Origin: Bin76 sp963665765
GTDB lineage: Bacteria > Actinomycetota > Acidimicrobiia > Spongiisociales > ZC4RG35
Length of the DNA: 64,000 nt
Assembly: GCA_963665765.1 (NCBI GenBank)
Contig: OY762464.1
Location: 992,001-1,056,000 of the forward strand
Reading direction: 5' to 3'
Numbering within the stretch: the stretch's first letter is position 1; each line of letters begins with the position of its first letter. A program made the position numbers and the translations under genes. Positions 25,901 to 34,876 of this stretch are shown piece by piece. A model generated the notes under the pieces. The model saw only the letters and a list, made by a program, of their open reading frames with translations, made no database searches and had not been told where the DNA came from.

Positions 25901-26830
25901 GTGATCGAATATCCCGACCAAGCAGATGTATCCATCTTGAACCTGGAGCGAGCGGCGGTTGGTCGACCAATCACCCGCCTGGGCGTCTCCTTTTTTCCCG
26001 TTTACTTGCCGGAGAACTACCTTCCGGAAATCTCCACCGGACAGGACTCGCACGTGACCATCGAGGAGTTGGATGATTCAACAGTTCCGTTCCTCAAGGC
26101 TAAGAACTCCACCGACCTCCCCGTATTGATTCCCGAGGGCGAACAACTCGTCGGAGGACTGCAGGACAGGGTCCTGAACATCAGTGTTCTGGTAGCTGCC
26201 TCGATAAGCCTGAACATACCTGTCTCATGTATCGAGATGGGACGATGGGGCAGACGGCGCGGTTTTCAGCGCGGCGGGGCCTACGCGCCGAGACGAACCC
26301 GCCGAGCGAAGAATGTGTCGGTTGCCCAGTCGGTTCGTACGGGAGGATCCCCTCGGAGCGACCAAGCCGCCGTTTGGCACTCCGTCGACGAAGAACTCGC
26401 CCGGGTGGGAGTGGCTTCCCCGACCAGCGCCCTCCGGGACACCGAACAACTTCTCCACGCCGACCAGCGACGCGCTGAGACGATCGATTATCTGGCGCGG
26501 ATCGGCCCGCTGCCCGGCCAGTGCGGGATTCTGGTCACTCACGGGAGGCGTGTGGTGGCGATGGACATATTCGGCAATCACCAGTTGCTGGTTCCCCACT
26601 GGGACGGCCTGATCCGTTCTTACCTGATAGAACAGCCATCGTCCGGCGGATATCCCTCCGCCACTCGCGCCCTGTGGGCAATCGGCCGTTTCAGCCAGGC
26701 GGCGGCAGTGGGGAAGACCGGAGTCGGCCTCGGGGTGGAGTTGCACGTCGAGACCAAATGGCTAGTGGGCCAGGCTTTAACCCTGAATGGTTCGGTTGTT
26801 CATACGTCGGCCTTTATGACCGGTTCGTAG
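25901..26830 (+). CDS. ARPP-1 domain protein
   Basis: 309 residues from a GTG with GGGAG seven bases upstream. The frame is open back to 25721, but the family-like sequence starts at VIEYPDQADVSILNLERAAVGRP. Diagnostic stretches are VLIPEGEQLVGGLQDRVLN and NIPVSCIEMGRWG, then a basic linker and CGILVTHGRRVVAMDIFG. This matches the ARPP-1 family, named for association with ADP-ribosylglycohydrolase and rhodanese-phosphatase genes; its activity is not established to my knowledge. It is divergent from the cas operon and has its own terminator, so a link with CRISPR is only positional. Confidence 0.75.
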   Translation: MIEYPDQADVSILNLERAAVGRPITRLGVSFFPVYLPENYLPEISTGQDSHVTIEELDDSTVPFLKAKNSTDLPVLIPEGEQLVGGLQDRVLNISVLVAASISLNIPVSCIEMGRWGRRRGFQRGGAYAPRRTRRAKNVSVAQSVRTGGSPRSDQAAVWHSVDEELARVGVASPTSALRDTEQLLHADQRRAETIDYLARIGPLPGQCGILVTHGRRVVAMDIFGNHQLLVPHWDGLIRSYLIEQPSSGGYPSATRALWAIGRFSQAAAVGKTGVGLGVELHVETKWLVGQALTLNGSVVHTSAFMTGS

Positions 26831-26870
26831 AAATCCCCAGCTTGGTTGGGCAAACCGGGACGGGCGACTG

Positions 26871-26908
26871 AAGTAGGACCGCCGAGCCCGTAATAAGCGG
26901 TCCTACTT
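26871..26908. terminator. Bidirectional terminator hairpin
   Basis: Perfect 12-bp arms AAGTAGGACCGC / GCGGTCCTACTT around a 14-base loop, with a short T/A tract on each side. It separates the ARPP-1 gene from the convergent membrane-protein gene. Confidence 0.8.
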
Positions 26909-26925
26909 TCCATGTGGCAATCTGT

Positions 26926-27588
26926 TTACGTCATCAAATGATTGAGGAACACCACCCCGGCTATGGTCACCACGCCCAGATAGGACAGACCGGTGGCGGC
27001 CATCACTCCCGAATAGCCCCTTTCTCCCAGGGCGAACCAGGTCCCCGCCACCAAGGCAATGCCCATCAGGGCGAGGATGACAAGGGTCCATCCCAAAACA
27101 CCCCCCTGATAGGGGACCGCTCCAGCCACCCAGCCCGCCACCAGGATCAGGAGAAGGCCGATCCCGGCCAACAGGTCCAAACGACGCAACGCCCAACGGG
27201 GAAGGGTGGGATCCACCAAGAACCAGTGACCCAAAAGCATGGTGGCGGTGATCCCACCCAAGGCGGCGGCCCCGGCGATAGCCGACATCCAACTGCTGGA
27301 AGCCACCGCCGGGATCATCACCAGCACTGCGCCCAAGCTCACCAGCAGGGAGAATTCTCTCCGGCCCGACCTCCAAACAGCGATCAGGGCCGCTGCCAAA
27401 CCGGCTGCCGCCCACCAGGAACGCCCGGCCGGATAGACCATCAACAAGGCCACGGTGGCCGCCCCCAGCATCTGATAGCCCCGCTTGGCCACCTTCCAGC
27501 GGACCGTGAGAGGCAGGGTGAGCGCCAGCCCACCGGCCCATGCGGCCATGAAAGCCGCCGGACCGAAGGTTGCGCCGGTGGGTATCAC
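26926..27588 (-). CDS. Multi-pass membrane protein, unknown function
   Basis: About 220 residues with seven or eight hydrophobic helices, for example FMAAWAGGLALTLPL, MLGAATVALLMVYPAG, WWAAAGLAAALIAVW, LLAGIGLLLILVAGWVAGAV and WTLVILALMGIALVAGTW. There are almost no charged residues except in loops such as RWALRRLD. I know no matching family. The start is taken as the GTG at 27588, five bases after the transketolase stop; an ATG at 27549 is the alternative. It is probably translated downstream of transketolase in the same message. Confidence 0.65.
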   Translation of the reverse strand: MIPTGATFGPAAFMAAWAGGLALTLPLTVRWKVAKRGYQMLGAATVALLMVYPAGRSWWAAAGLAAALIAVWRSGRREFSLLVSLGAVLVMIPAVASSSWMSAIAGAAALGGITATMLLGHWFLVDPTLPRWALRRLDLLAGIGLLLILVAGWVAGAVPYQGGVLGWTLVILALMGIALVAGTWFALGERGYSGVMAATGLSYLGVVTIAGVVFLNHLMT

Positions 27589-27592
27589 CCCG

Positions 27593-29518
27593 CTATTGGA
27601 GGTGGGACAACACCCGATCGGCAACGGCCTGCGGAGTGAAACCAAACTTTTGGGCCAACACTTTGTGGGGCGCCGAAGCCCCGAACCGGTCGATTCCGAT
27701 TACAAGGCCCTCTGACCCCACAACTCTTTCCCAGCCGAGCGTGGATCCCGCCTCCACCGAAACCCGGGGAAGCCCTTCTCCCAACACCTCCCGCCGATAG
27801 GCGGGACTCTGCGCCTCGAAAGCCTCCCAACAGGGAAGACTGACCACCCTGGCGGAAACGCCCTGCGCCGCCAATAGGTCCGAGGCGCCCAAAGCCACCC
27901 CCACCTCGGATCCGGAGGCGACTATCACCACGTCTTCACCCGGGCGAAGGACGTACCCGCCTTTGGAAACTTGGCCCTCGATGACGTCCGGGTCCAGCAC
28001 CGGAAGGCCCTGCCGGCTGAAAACCAGCAGGGTGGGGCCGCAGGTCCGGTTCAAAGCCATCTCCCAAGCTTCCACCGATTCGGTGGCGTCGGCGGGGCGG
28101 ATCACCCACAGGCCGGGCATCGCCCGCAGCCCGGCCAGGTGTTCCACGGGCTGATGGGTGGGGCCGTCCTCTCCCAAGAGGATGGAATCGTGGGTCATCA
28201 CCCAGATGCAGGGGATTTCCATCAAGGCCGACAACCGGATGGAAGGCCGCATGTAGTCGGTGAACACGAAAAAGGTCGAGCCATAGGGCCGCAGACCTCC
28301 GTGAAGAGCCATGCCGTTGACGATGCCCCCCATGCCGTGTTCCCTGATCCCGAAATGGATGTTCCGCCCCAGGCGATGGGAACGGGAAAATCCTGGGCTG
28401 CCGGGCAGAACTGTCTTGGTGGACTCCACCAGGTCAGCCGCTCCTCCGATAAAACCGGGCACTTTCTGCCCGATTTGACCAAAGAGCTTGCCTGACACAT
28501 TCCTCGTGGCCACCTCGGTCCCGGCCGCAAAGCCCGGAGATTCCAGTTTCACCGGTCGATGGGTGTGGAGGGTGTGCCATTCGGCGGATCGTTCTCTGCT
28601 TTCCCACTCCCGGCGGGCCGCTCTTCCTCGCTCCATAGCCTCCGATATGAACCCGTACACCCGAGAAGGCACCCAAAAATCCTCGTCCGGGGGAAGGCCG
28701 ATGTTCTCCTTGGCCAGTCTCACCTCTTCCGCTCCCAGCGGCGCCCCGTGGGCCCCGGAAGTGTCGACTTTGTTCGGGGCGCCTGCCGCGATATGGGTAC
28801 GACAGATAATCAGAGAAGGTTGCTCCTGGTTACCCAGGGCCTGCCGGGTCGCCTCGGCCACCGCTTCCCGGTCGTGGCCGTCCACCGGGACGGTATGCCA
28901 TCCCAACGACCGGAACCGCGCCCCCACATCCTCGGAGAAAGTGATGTCGGTGGCGCCGTCGATCGAGATGCGGTTGTCGTCGTAGAAGTAGATCAGCCGA
29001 CCCAAACCGAGATGTCCCGCCAACGATGCAGCCTCGGCTGCCACCCCCTCCATCAGATCGCCGTCGGAGACGAATCCGTAGGTGTGATGATCCACCTGAT
29101 CGGCGCCCAGCCGGGCGCGGAGATGTTCCTCGGCCAGAGCCATCCCCACCCCGTTGGCAAAGCCTTGCCCCAAGGGGCCGGTGGTGGTTTCGATGCCCAA
29201 CTTCGGCTCCCGTTCAGGATGGCCGGCAGTGGGAAATCCCCATTGACGGAAATTTTTCAAATCGTCCATGATGATCGGAAATCCGGACAAGTGCAACATG
29301 GCGTACAGCAACATGGAACCGTGTCCGTTGGACAGAACGAACCGGTCCCGATCCGGCCAGGTGGGGCAACCGGGATCCACCTTGATAAAGCGCGACCAGA
29401 GGGTCACCGCAATGTCGGCCATCCCCATGGGCATTCCCGGATGCCCGGAGTTGGCCCGCTGGACGGCGTCCATCGCCAAACCCTTGACAACCGCCACTAC
29501 CAGAGATTCGTTACCCAT
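27593..29518 (-). CDS. tkt: Transketolase
   Basis: 641 residues, a thiamine-diphosphate enzyme moving two-carbon units in the pentose phosphate pathway. It begins NESLVVAVVKGLAMDAVQRANSGHPGMPMGMADIA. The ThDP motif is GDGDLMEG-like (SDGDLMEGVAAEAASLAGHL...FYDDNRISIDG). The pyrimidine domain has GIREHGMGGIVNGMALHGG and EDGPTHQPVEHLAGLRAMP. The C-terminal domain has SEVGVALGASDLL and GIDRFGASAPH. The ATG at 29518 overlaps the end of the SpoIID-type gene by eight bases. The usual bacterial length is about 660, so it is complete. Confidence 0.95.
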   Translation of the reverse strand: MGNESLVVAVVKGLAMDAVQRANSGHPGMPMGMADIAVTLWSRFIKVDPGCPTWPDRDRFVLSNGHGSMLLYAMLHLSGFPIIMDDLKNFRQWGFPTAGHPEREPKLGIETTTGPLGQGFANGVGMALAEEHLRARLGADQVDHHTYGFVSDGDLMEGVAAEAASLAGHLGLGRLIYFYDDNRISIDGATDITFSEDVGARFRSLGWHTVPVDGHDREAVAEATRQALGNQEQPSLIICRTHIAAGAPNKVDTSGAHGAPLGAEEVRLAKENIGLPPDEDFWVPSRVYGFISEAMERGRAARREWESRERSAEWHTLHTHRPVKLESPGFAAGTEVATRNVSGKLFGQIGQKVPGFIGGAADLVESTKTVLPGSPGFSRSHRLGRNIHFGIREHGMGGIVNGMALHGGLRPYGSTFFVFTDYMRPSIRLSALMEIPCIWVMTHDSILLGEDGPTHQPVEHLAGLRAMPGLWVIRPADATESVEAWEMALNRTCGPTLLVFSRQGLPVLDPDVIEGQVSKGGYVLRPGEDVVIVASGSEVGVALGASDLLAAQGVSARVVSLPCWEAFEAQSPAYRREVLGEGLPRVSVEAGSTLGWERVVGSEGLVIGIDRFGASAPHKVLAQKFGFTPQAVADRVLSHLQ

Positions 29519-32500
29519 CAGAAAACATACGGTACCAATCTTTCTCGGAGACCTTGCCGTCGGCCGCGACACCCTGCTTGCGCTCCCAAGCCTTGGTGAA
29601 CCGCACCGTTTGGATGTCGAACACTCCCGTCACCTCAACAGCCTCCCCCGGCAACGCCGCCCGCAAGGCCCGCTGCCACAACTCCACCAACACCAATAGC
29701 CCCTCGACCCCCTTTTGCAATGGCATAAAGGTGAGCACCGGTGAGGAATCCTCTCCGGTGAACATGCGGGGCCAAGAGGTTTTGGCGACCTTGCCGTCGG
29801 CGGCGATCCCCTGAATACGCTGCCAAGCCATGGTGAACCGCACCGTTTGGGCGTCGAATACTCCCGTCACCTCAATATCCTCCCTCGGCAACGCCTCCTG
29901 CAAGGCCCGCTGCCACCTCTCCACCAATGGCCCCTTGTCCCCCTTTTGCAATAACACCGAGGAGGGTCGGGCCACCGTGGAGGAAGCGCCCGAACTCCCG
30001 GAGAACCTCCCCTGCCAAACGCCGGCATCCACTATTCCGTTGGCGGTGAGTCCGTTCTCCCGCTGCCAAGCCTTGGTGGCCTGCTCGGTCTGAGGCCCGA
30101 AGTGGCCGTCGGCGGCGATCCCCAACGCCTGCTGCCAGATCACCACGTCGGCACCCTGGGATCCCCTTTGGAGGGGTTGGCCGGGATAGGCGGGCGTGTC
30201 GGCGGCAGAGTCGGGGCGGCGGTCGCCCTCATCGGTGGCATCGATCTCGCGCACTGTCGCCCCGGGAAACATCTTTCTCCAGGAGTCGATGCTCACCGTC
30301 CCGGTGACGGTCAGACCCCGTTGGTGCTGCCAGGCATTGGTGACAGAGAGAGTGGCGGGGCCGAAATATCCATCAGCTGCGATTCCCAGGGCGCGCTGCC
30401 AGACGATCACGTCCAGACCCTGGGATCCCACCCCAAGAGGCGTGCCCGGATAGGGGGGAGCGTCCGCCGCGCCTGCCCCGTTTCCGCCGCCTTCGGAATC
30501 GGCGCTCTCATCTCTGTTGGGGGGAGGGGTGGGCTGCTCCACACCGGCGCCGGGAAACATGGTCTGCCAACTTTTCATGCCGACCACCCCATCGGCAGTC
30601 AGACCCTTGGATGCTTGCCATTCTCGGGTGGCCCGGGCGGTATCCGTCCCATAATGCCCGTCCGCCCTTAACCCCAGAGCAGTTTGCCAGGTCACCACCC
30701 ACTTGCCCTGGCTTCCCACTCTCAACGCAAAGCCCGGGAAGCTGGGCACGTCCGGGCTGCCGGACGGGCTCGTCGGTTCGGGCTGAGCGTCAGGTTCCGG
30801 CTCCGGTTCCGGTTCGGGCTCCGGTTCCGGTTCCGGTTCGGGTTGGGATGCCGGGGTCGCCGCAAACATCTTGTTCCAGGACTGCTCTCCCACGATCCCA
30901 TCCGGAGCCAGCCCGTTGGCCTGCTGCCATCGACGGGTGGCGTCGGCGGTCGCCGGGCCGAATACCCCGTCGGCGGTCACTCCCAAAGCCCCCTGCCAAG
31001 CTCGAACCGACTCCCCCCGGCTCCCTTCCCGAAGCGGCTCTCCCGGATAAGGTCGTTCGGCGATCACCACCATGGGCGTGGTCGCCGCCGAAGGCGGGCC
31101 CGTTCCAATTTGGTTGGTAGCGGTCACCGCGAAGCTGTACTCCACCCCCGTCCGAAGGCCCGCGATCACCGCTTTGGTTGAAGAAGTGTCCACCACCAGC
31201 GGACCAACGTGGGCGGGAGTGACCGTCACCGTATAGCTTTGCGGGTTAAATCGGGAAGGAACCGGATCCCACGCCACCGTGGCCGCCGTTCCTCCCGTGA
31301 CAGTCAGCCCGGCCGGAGCAGGGGGCGAGGCAAACCTATCGGACACGTAGTCGATCTCGAAATACCTTGACCGCAACCGCAGAGCAGACTTGAGGGTGGT
31401 TCCCGAGACTCTCTCGGTGACCCTGTTTCCCCCTCGGATTCCCACCACCTTCACATGCTGGGCGCTGCCCCAAGGATAGGGAACGGTATTGACCGAAACA
31501 ACATCATCGAAATCATCGTCCAGGCTTAAGATCTCCAGCAGTTCCGACAAAGAAAGGGTCTTCGACCAAAAAGCCCCGGGGTTGACCGCCGGATCGATCG
31601 ACCATGGATCTTCCACCGAGACCAGATAGGGTCGCCCGGCAGTGCCCCACAGCGCCGAAGAGTCCTCCGTGGCGCCGCCGCTCGACGAAGAATAGAAGGC
31701 CTGCACCACGGTAATCGGTTCCTCGGGGTGGGTGAGCACCATCCCGGCGGTGGATCGGGCGCCCACCTGCTCCCACCGGCCCTCGCCCTGGATCTGCCGG
31801 TTCCACCCGGCATATACCTGATCACGAATATCACTCACCACATGACACCAGCAGAACGAACGCCGGGCGCTGCTCAAAGAAGACTCCGAACCCCGGCGCA
31901 GCATGCCATAGATCGCGTAGGAACGGGCGGCGATGGCCTGGGCCCGGAGAGCGGCATCGGGCCATCCGGTGGGAACCTCGGCGATGCCCGCCACATAGTC
32001 CTCGATATCCATTTGCACGGAGAGGTGCACCCTTCCTCCGCTGGGGCGCACGCGGAGATAACCGTGGGCGAACTGGGTCATCTTGCCTCCGTAAGTGAGG
32101 CCCACCACGCCCACCCGGTTGTCCGGAGAGAGGCCCCCGAGGCTCAAGTGACACTCAGTGGCCTCTCCCACCAGGTTGGTCGAGCAGGATCCGTTCCCCG
32201 AAGCGGTCACCACCAGTCGCTCACCGGTCTCCAGGTAGTAGGCCCCGGCGCAGTCGGACAGGTCACTTCCCCCCAGCAAAGCCTCCCAGGTCCGGGCACC
32301 CACCGCGCCATCCGCTTCCAGGCCCTGCGCCGCCTGCAGGGACTCCACCGCCTCCCGGACCGTTTGATCGAACCCGGCAGGAGCCGCCTGCAGGTATCCC
32401 AACTCCACCAGCCTGGTCAGCAGGACATCGGTGAAGGTGTTGGCGCGTTCGAGGGAACTCCCCGCCGCCAGCACGGGATAGGAGTCGTAGTCTCCGTCAA

Positions 32501-33095
32501 AACAGACCTTCGCCCGACCGGCACTGACTTCGAAAGTCAACTCGGAGCGGTTCTGTCTAATCCCCACCCAGATCGGCCGTGGCTCGGTGACCACCCAAGA
32601 GCCCGTGATGGCGTCGGACAGGCTCTGAAGGGATGATCCCTGGTAGAAATGCTCAAGAATCCGGACATGGCTGAAGCCCTCGATCGCCATCCCCTTGGCG
32701 CCAAACTGGGTGAGTCCCACCCCATGCCCATTACCGGCGCCGCTGATGGCGATCTGTACGTTGTCGATGTTGACCCCGGAATCGGGAAACATCACCTTCC
32801 AGGAAGCGGGGCCCACTATCCCATCCCCGACCAGTCCCTTTTCGATCTGCCATCGAATGGTCGCTGCTCTGGTCCCCTCTCCAAAGTCCCCGTCGACCCG
32901 GACGCCCAAGGCCCGCTGCCATATCCGGACCGACTCTCCCTTGCTGCCCAATCGCAGCGGTTCCCCCGGATACTCCGCAGCTACCACCGGGACGGCCGTC
33001 GCCAACACCAACAGGGCCGCCCCCAGCGCCGCCGCCACGCGAGGCGACCAGCGAGGCCCGGACGTCTTTCTATCGTTTTCCAAGATAAAGCCCAC
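29511..33095 (-). CDS. Secreted SpoIID/LytB protein with FN3 and about eight peptidoglycan-binding repeats
   Basis: 1194 residues. A signal peptide occupies residues 1-40. PG_binding_1-like repeats lie at about 41-105, 218-275, 682-745, 783-848, 882-945, 968-1035, 1045-1112 and 1125-1193; a typical one opens YPGEPLREGSRGESVRAWQ. The SpoIID/LytB domain (about 298-585) has QMDIEDYVAGIAEVPTGWP and ALRAQAIAARSYAIYG. A fibronectin type III domain (about 588-677) and a Pro-Glu repeat linker (about 750-772) follow. In sporulating bacteria SpoIID is a lytic transglycosylase; here wall binding or remodelling outside the membrane is likely. The GTG start lies just after a TATAAC hexamer, so the mRNA may be leaderless. 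Confidence 0.88.
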   Translation of the reverse strand: MGFILENDRKTSGPRWSPRVAAALGAALLVLATAVPVVAAEYPGEPLRLGSKGESVRIWQRALGVRVDGDFGEGTRAATIRWQIEKGLVGDGIVGPASWKVMFPDSGVNIDNVQIAISGAGNGHGVGLTQFGAKGMAIEGFSHVRILEHFYQGSSLQSLSDAITGSWVVTEPRPIWVGIRQNRSELTFEVSAGRAKVCFDGDYDSYPVLAAGSSLERANTFTDVLLTRLVELGYLQAAPAGFDQTVREAVESLQAAQGLEADGAVGARTWEALLGGSDLSDCAGAYYLETGERLVVTASGNGSCSTNLVGEATECHLSLGGLSPDNRVGVVGLTYGGKMTQFAHGYLRVRPSGGRVHLSVQMDIEDYVAGIAEVPTGWPDAALRAQAIAARSYAIYGMLRRGSESSLSSARRSFCWCHVVSDIRDQVYAGWNRQIQGEGRWEQVGARSTAGMVLTHPEEPITVVQAFYSSSSGGATEDSSALWGTAGRPYLVSVEDPWSIDPAVNPGAFWSKTLSLSELLEILSLDDDFDDVVSVNTVPYPWGSAQHVKVVGIRGGNRVTERVSGTTLKSALRLRSRYFEIDYVSDRFASPPAPAGLTVTGGTAATVAWDPVPSRFNPQSYTVTVTPAHVGPLVVDTSSTKAVIAGLRTGVEYSFAVTATNQIGTGPPSAATTPMVVIAERPYPGEPLREGSRGESVRAWQGALGVTADGVFGPATADATRRWQQANGLAPDGIVGEQSWNKMFAATPASQPEPEPEPEPEPEPEPEPDAQPEPTSPSGSPDVPSFPGFALRVGSQGKWVVTWQTALGLRADGHYGTDTARATREWQASKGLTADGVVGMKSWQTMFPGAGVEQPTPPPNRDESADSEGGGNGAGAADAPPYPGTPLGVGSQGLDVIVWQRALGIAADGYFGPATLSVTNAWQHQRGLTVTGTVSIDSWRKMFPGATVREIDATDEGDRRPDSAADTPAYPGQPLQRGSQGADVVIWQQALGIAADGHFGPQTEQATKAWQRENGLTANGIVDAGVWQGRFSGSSGASSTVARPSSVLLQKGDKGPLVERWQRALQEALPREDIEVTGVFDAQTVRFTMAWQRIQGIAADGKVAKTSWPRMFTGEDSSPVLTFMPLQKGVEGLLVLVELWQRALRAALPGEAVEVTGVFDIQTVRFTKAWERKQGVAADGKVSEKDWYRMFSDG

Positions 33096-33166
33096 CGATG
33101 CGTTATACAGACATCAATTGACCCCGGCACCGCCGCCATTTCCTAGCTTAGGTCGGCCCCGGTCTA

Positions 33167-34876
33167 TCAGCGCAAACTTGCCGAAACGCGGCGGCCGATC
33201 ACCACCGGCGTTCTCCCCGCCGGCCGGGGGTCCACCGCCTGCTTGGAGCTCTTGGCGTGATAGCTGGAACGCACCAGGGGGCCGGATTCCACATGCGGAA
33301 TGCCCAGCTGCCTGCCATAGGCCCGATATTCCTCGAACTCATCAGGGTGGACATAGCGGTGCACGGGACGGTGACGGGGGCTGGGTCGCAGATACTGGCC
33401 GATGGTTACGATATCGACCCCCACCGCCCGTAGATCCGCCAAGGCCCCCATCACCTCGGCGCGAGTCTCCCCCATGCCCACGATCAGCCCCGATTTGACC
33501 AGACCGTCGGGAAAAAGTTGCTTGGCTCGCGCCAGGAGCGCCAAGGAACGTCCGTAATGGGCGGAAGTGCGAATCTCCCGCTGCAGACGGATGACCGTCT
33601 CGGTGTTGTGATTGAGCACGTCGGGATGTTCGGCCATCACCGTGGCCAGCGCCTCATGGTCCCCTTTGAAATCGGGGATGAGCACCTCGATGTCGGTGTG
33701 GGGCGATCGGGCGCGGGTTTCCCGGATGGTGGCGGCAAAAATCGCTGATCCCCCGTCAGCCAAGTCGTCTCGGTTCACCGAAGTGATCACCGCATGACTG
33801 AGACCCATCCGGGCGATGGCCACCGCGGCCCGATGAGGCTCCTCCCGGTCGAGTCCCAAGGGCCGGGCGGTGGTCACGCTGCAGAACCCGCAGGCGCGGG
33901 TGCAGCGATCTCCCAGGATCATCAGGGTGGCCGTCCCCATCCCCCAGCATTCGTAGATGTTGGGACAGTTGGCCTCTTCGCAAACAGTGTTGAGGTCCAA
34001 AGAACGCATCAGTTTCTTGAGCTCCAGGTACTCCGGATCCATGCGGGCGGTGACCCGCAGCCAGGGTGGTCGTTCGGGCTCGCCCGGCAGCCTGCGGGAC
34101 TTTCGGGAAGCAGTCCGGGCCGGTCGGTCGGGAGAGAAAGTTCCCTCTGCCAGCAATCTGTCCACTTCGAACTCCCGGGGCCGGCCCTGGCCTCGAACGA
34201 AGGCAGCTTTTTGGGTCTCGGTTCGGGGATAGCCGAACACTTCGGCAAAACGGGGAACAAACGCCTCCACGGCTTCTTGCAGCGACACCCGCCGACCCAG
34301 CAGTTCGGTGACCGAGGTGACCGGTCGGGTGGTGATCCCGCAGGGATTGATGTACCCGAAATATTCCATTTGCGGATCAAGATTCAGGGCGAAGCCGTGC
34401 ATGGATACCCGGCGGGAGACCCGCACCCCGATGGCCGCCACCTTGCCCCGCTCGGTCCACACTCCGGTGAGCCCCGGTTCTCTCCAGGATTTCACTCCCA
34501 GATCCGACAGGGTGGCGATCAAAGCGCTTTCCAGGGAACGCACATAGTCGGTGACCCGACCGGGTTTGACCTCTATCAGGGGATAGCCCACCAACTGGCC
34601 CGGTCCGTGATAGGTGATGTCCCCACCCCGGTCGACCCGGAAGAACTCCGCCCCCACTTCCGACAGCCGGTCGGGACCGATCAGCAGATGCGACCCGTCT
34701 CCTCGCCGTCCCACGGTGTAGACGTGGGGATGTTCCAAAAGCAACAGGTAGTCGTCGGGGATCGCCCCGGCGACCCGTCGCTTCCACACCGCCCGCTGCA
34801 GATCCCAGGCCTCGGCGTAGGGCAATCTGCTCAGCCAGCGCACCCGCAACCGCCGAGCGGGGCCCTCGGAGGTCAT
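33167..34876 (-). CDS. Fused lipoate biosynthesis enzyme: LipB (octanoyltransferase) - LipA (lipoyl synthase)
   Basis: 569 residues carrying both steps of lipoyl synthesis. The LipB part (about 1-215) has LLLLEHPHVYTVGRRG, RGGDITYHGPGQLVGYPLIE, GKVAAIGVRVSRRVSMHGFALNL and the acyl-accepting cysteine in YINPCGI. A linker rich in Arg/Pro follows (about 215-265). The LipA part (about 268-569) has the auxiliary cluster cysteines in CEEANCPNIYEC and the radical-SAM CTRACGFC, and ends with RSSYHA, the conserved cluster serine. No stop or frameshift lies between them. The ATG overlaps the stop of the E2 gene it would modify (ATGA). LipB loads octanoate onto E2; LipA inserts the sulfurs. Confidence 0.93.
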   Translation of the reverse strand: MTSEGPARRLRVRWLSRLPYAEAWDLQRAVWKRRVAGAIPDDYLLLLEHPHVYTVGRRGDGSHLLIGPDRLSEVGAEFFRVDRGGDITYHGPGQLVGYPLIEVKPGRVTDYVRSLESALIATLSDLGVKSWREPGLTGVWTERGKVAAIGVRVSRRVSMHGFALNLDPQMEYFGYINPCGITTRPVTSVTELLGRRVSLQEAVEAFVPRFAEVFGYPRTETQKAAFVRGQGRPREFEVDRLLAEGTFSPDRPARTASRKSRRLPGEPERPPWLRVTARMDPEYLELKKLMRSLDLNTVCEEANCPNIYECWGMGTATLMILGDRCTRACGFCSVTTARPLGLDREEPHRAAVAIARMGLSHAVITSVNRDDLADGGSAIFAATIRETRARSPHTDIEVLIPDFKGDHEALATVMAEHPDVLNHNTETVIRLQREIRTSAHYGRSLALLARAKQLFPDGLVKSGLIVGMGETRAEVMGALADLRAVGVDIVTIGQYLRPSPRHRPVHRYVHPDEFEEYRAYGRQLGIPHVESGPLVRSSYHAKSSKQAVDPRPAGRTPVVIGRRVSASLR

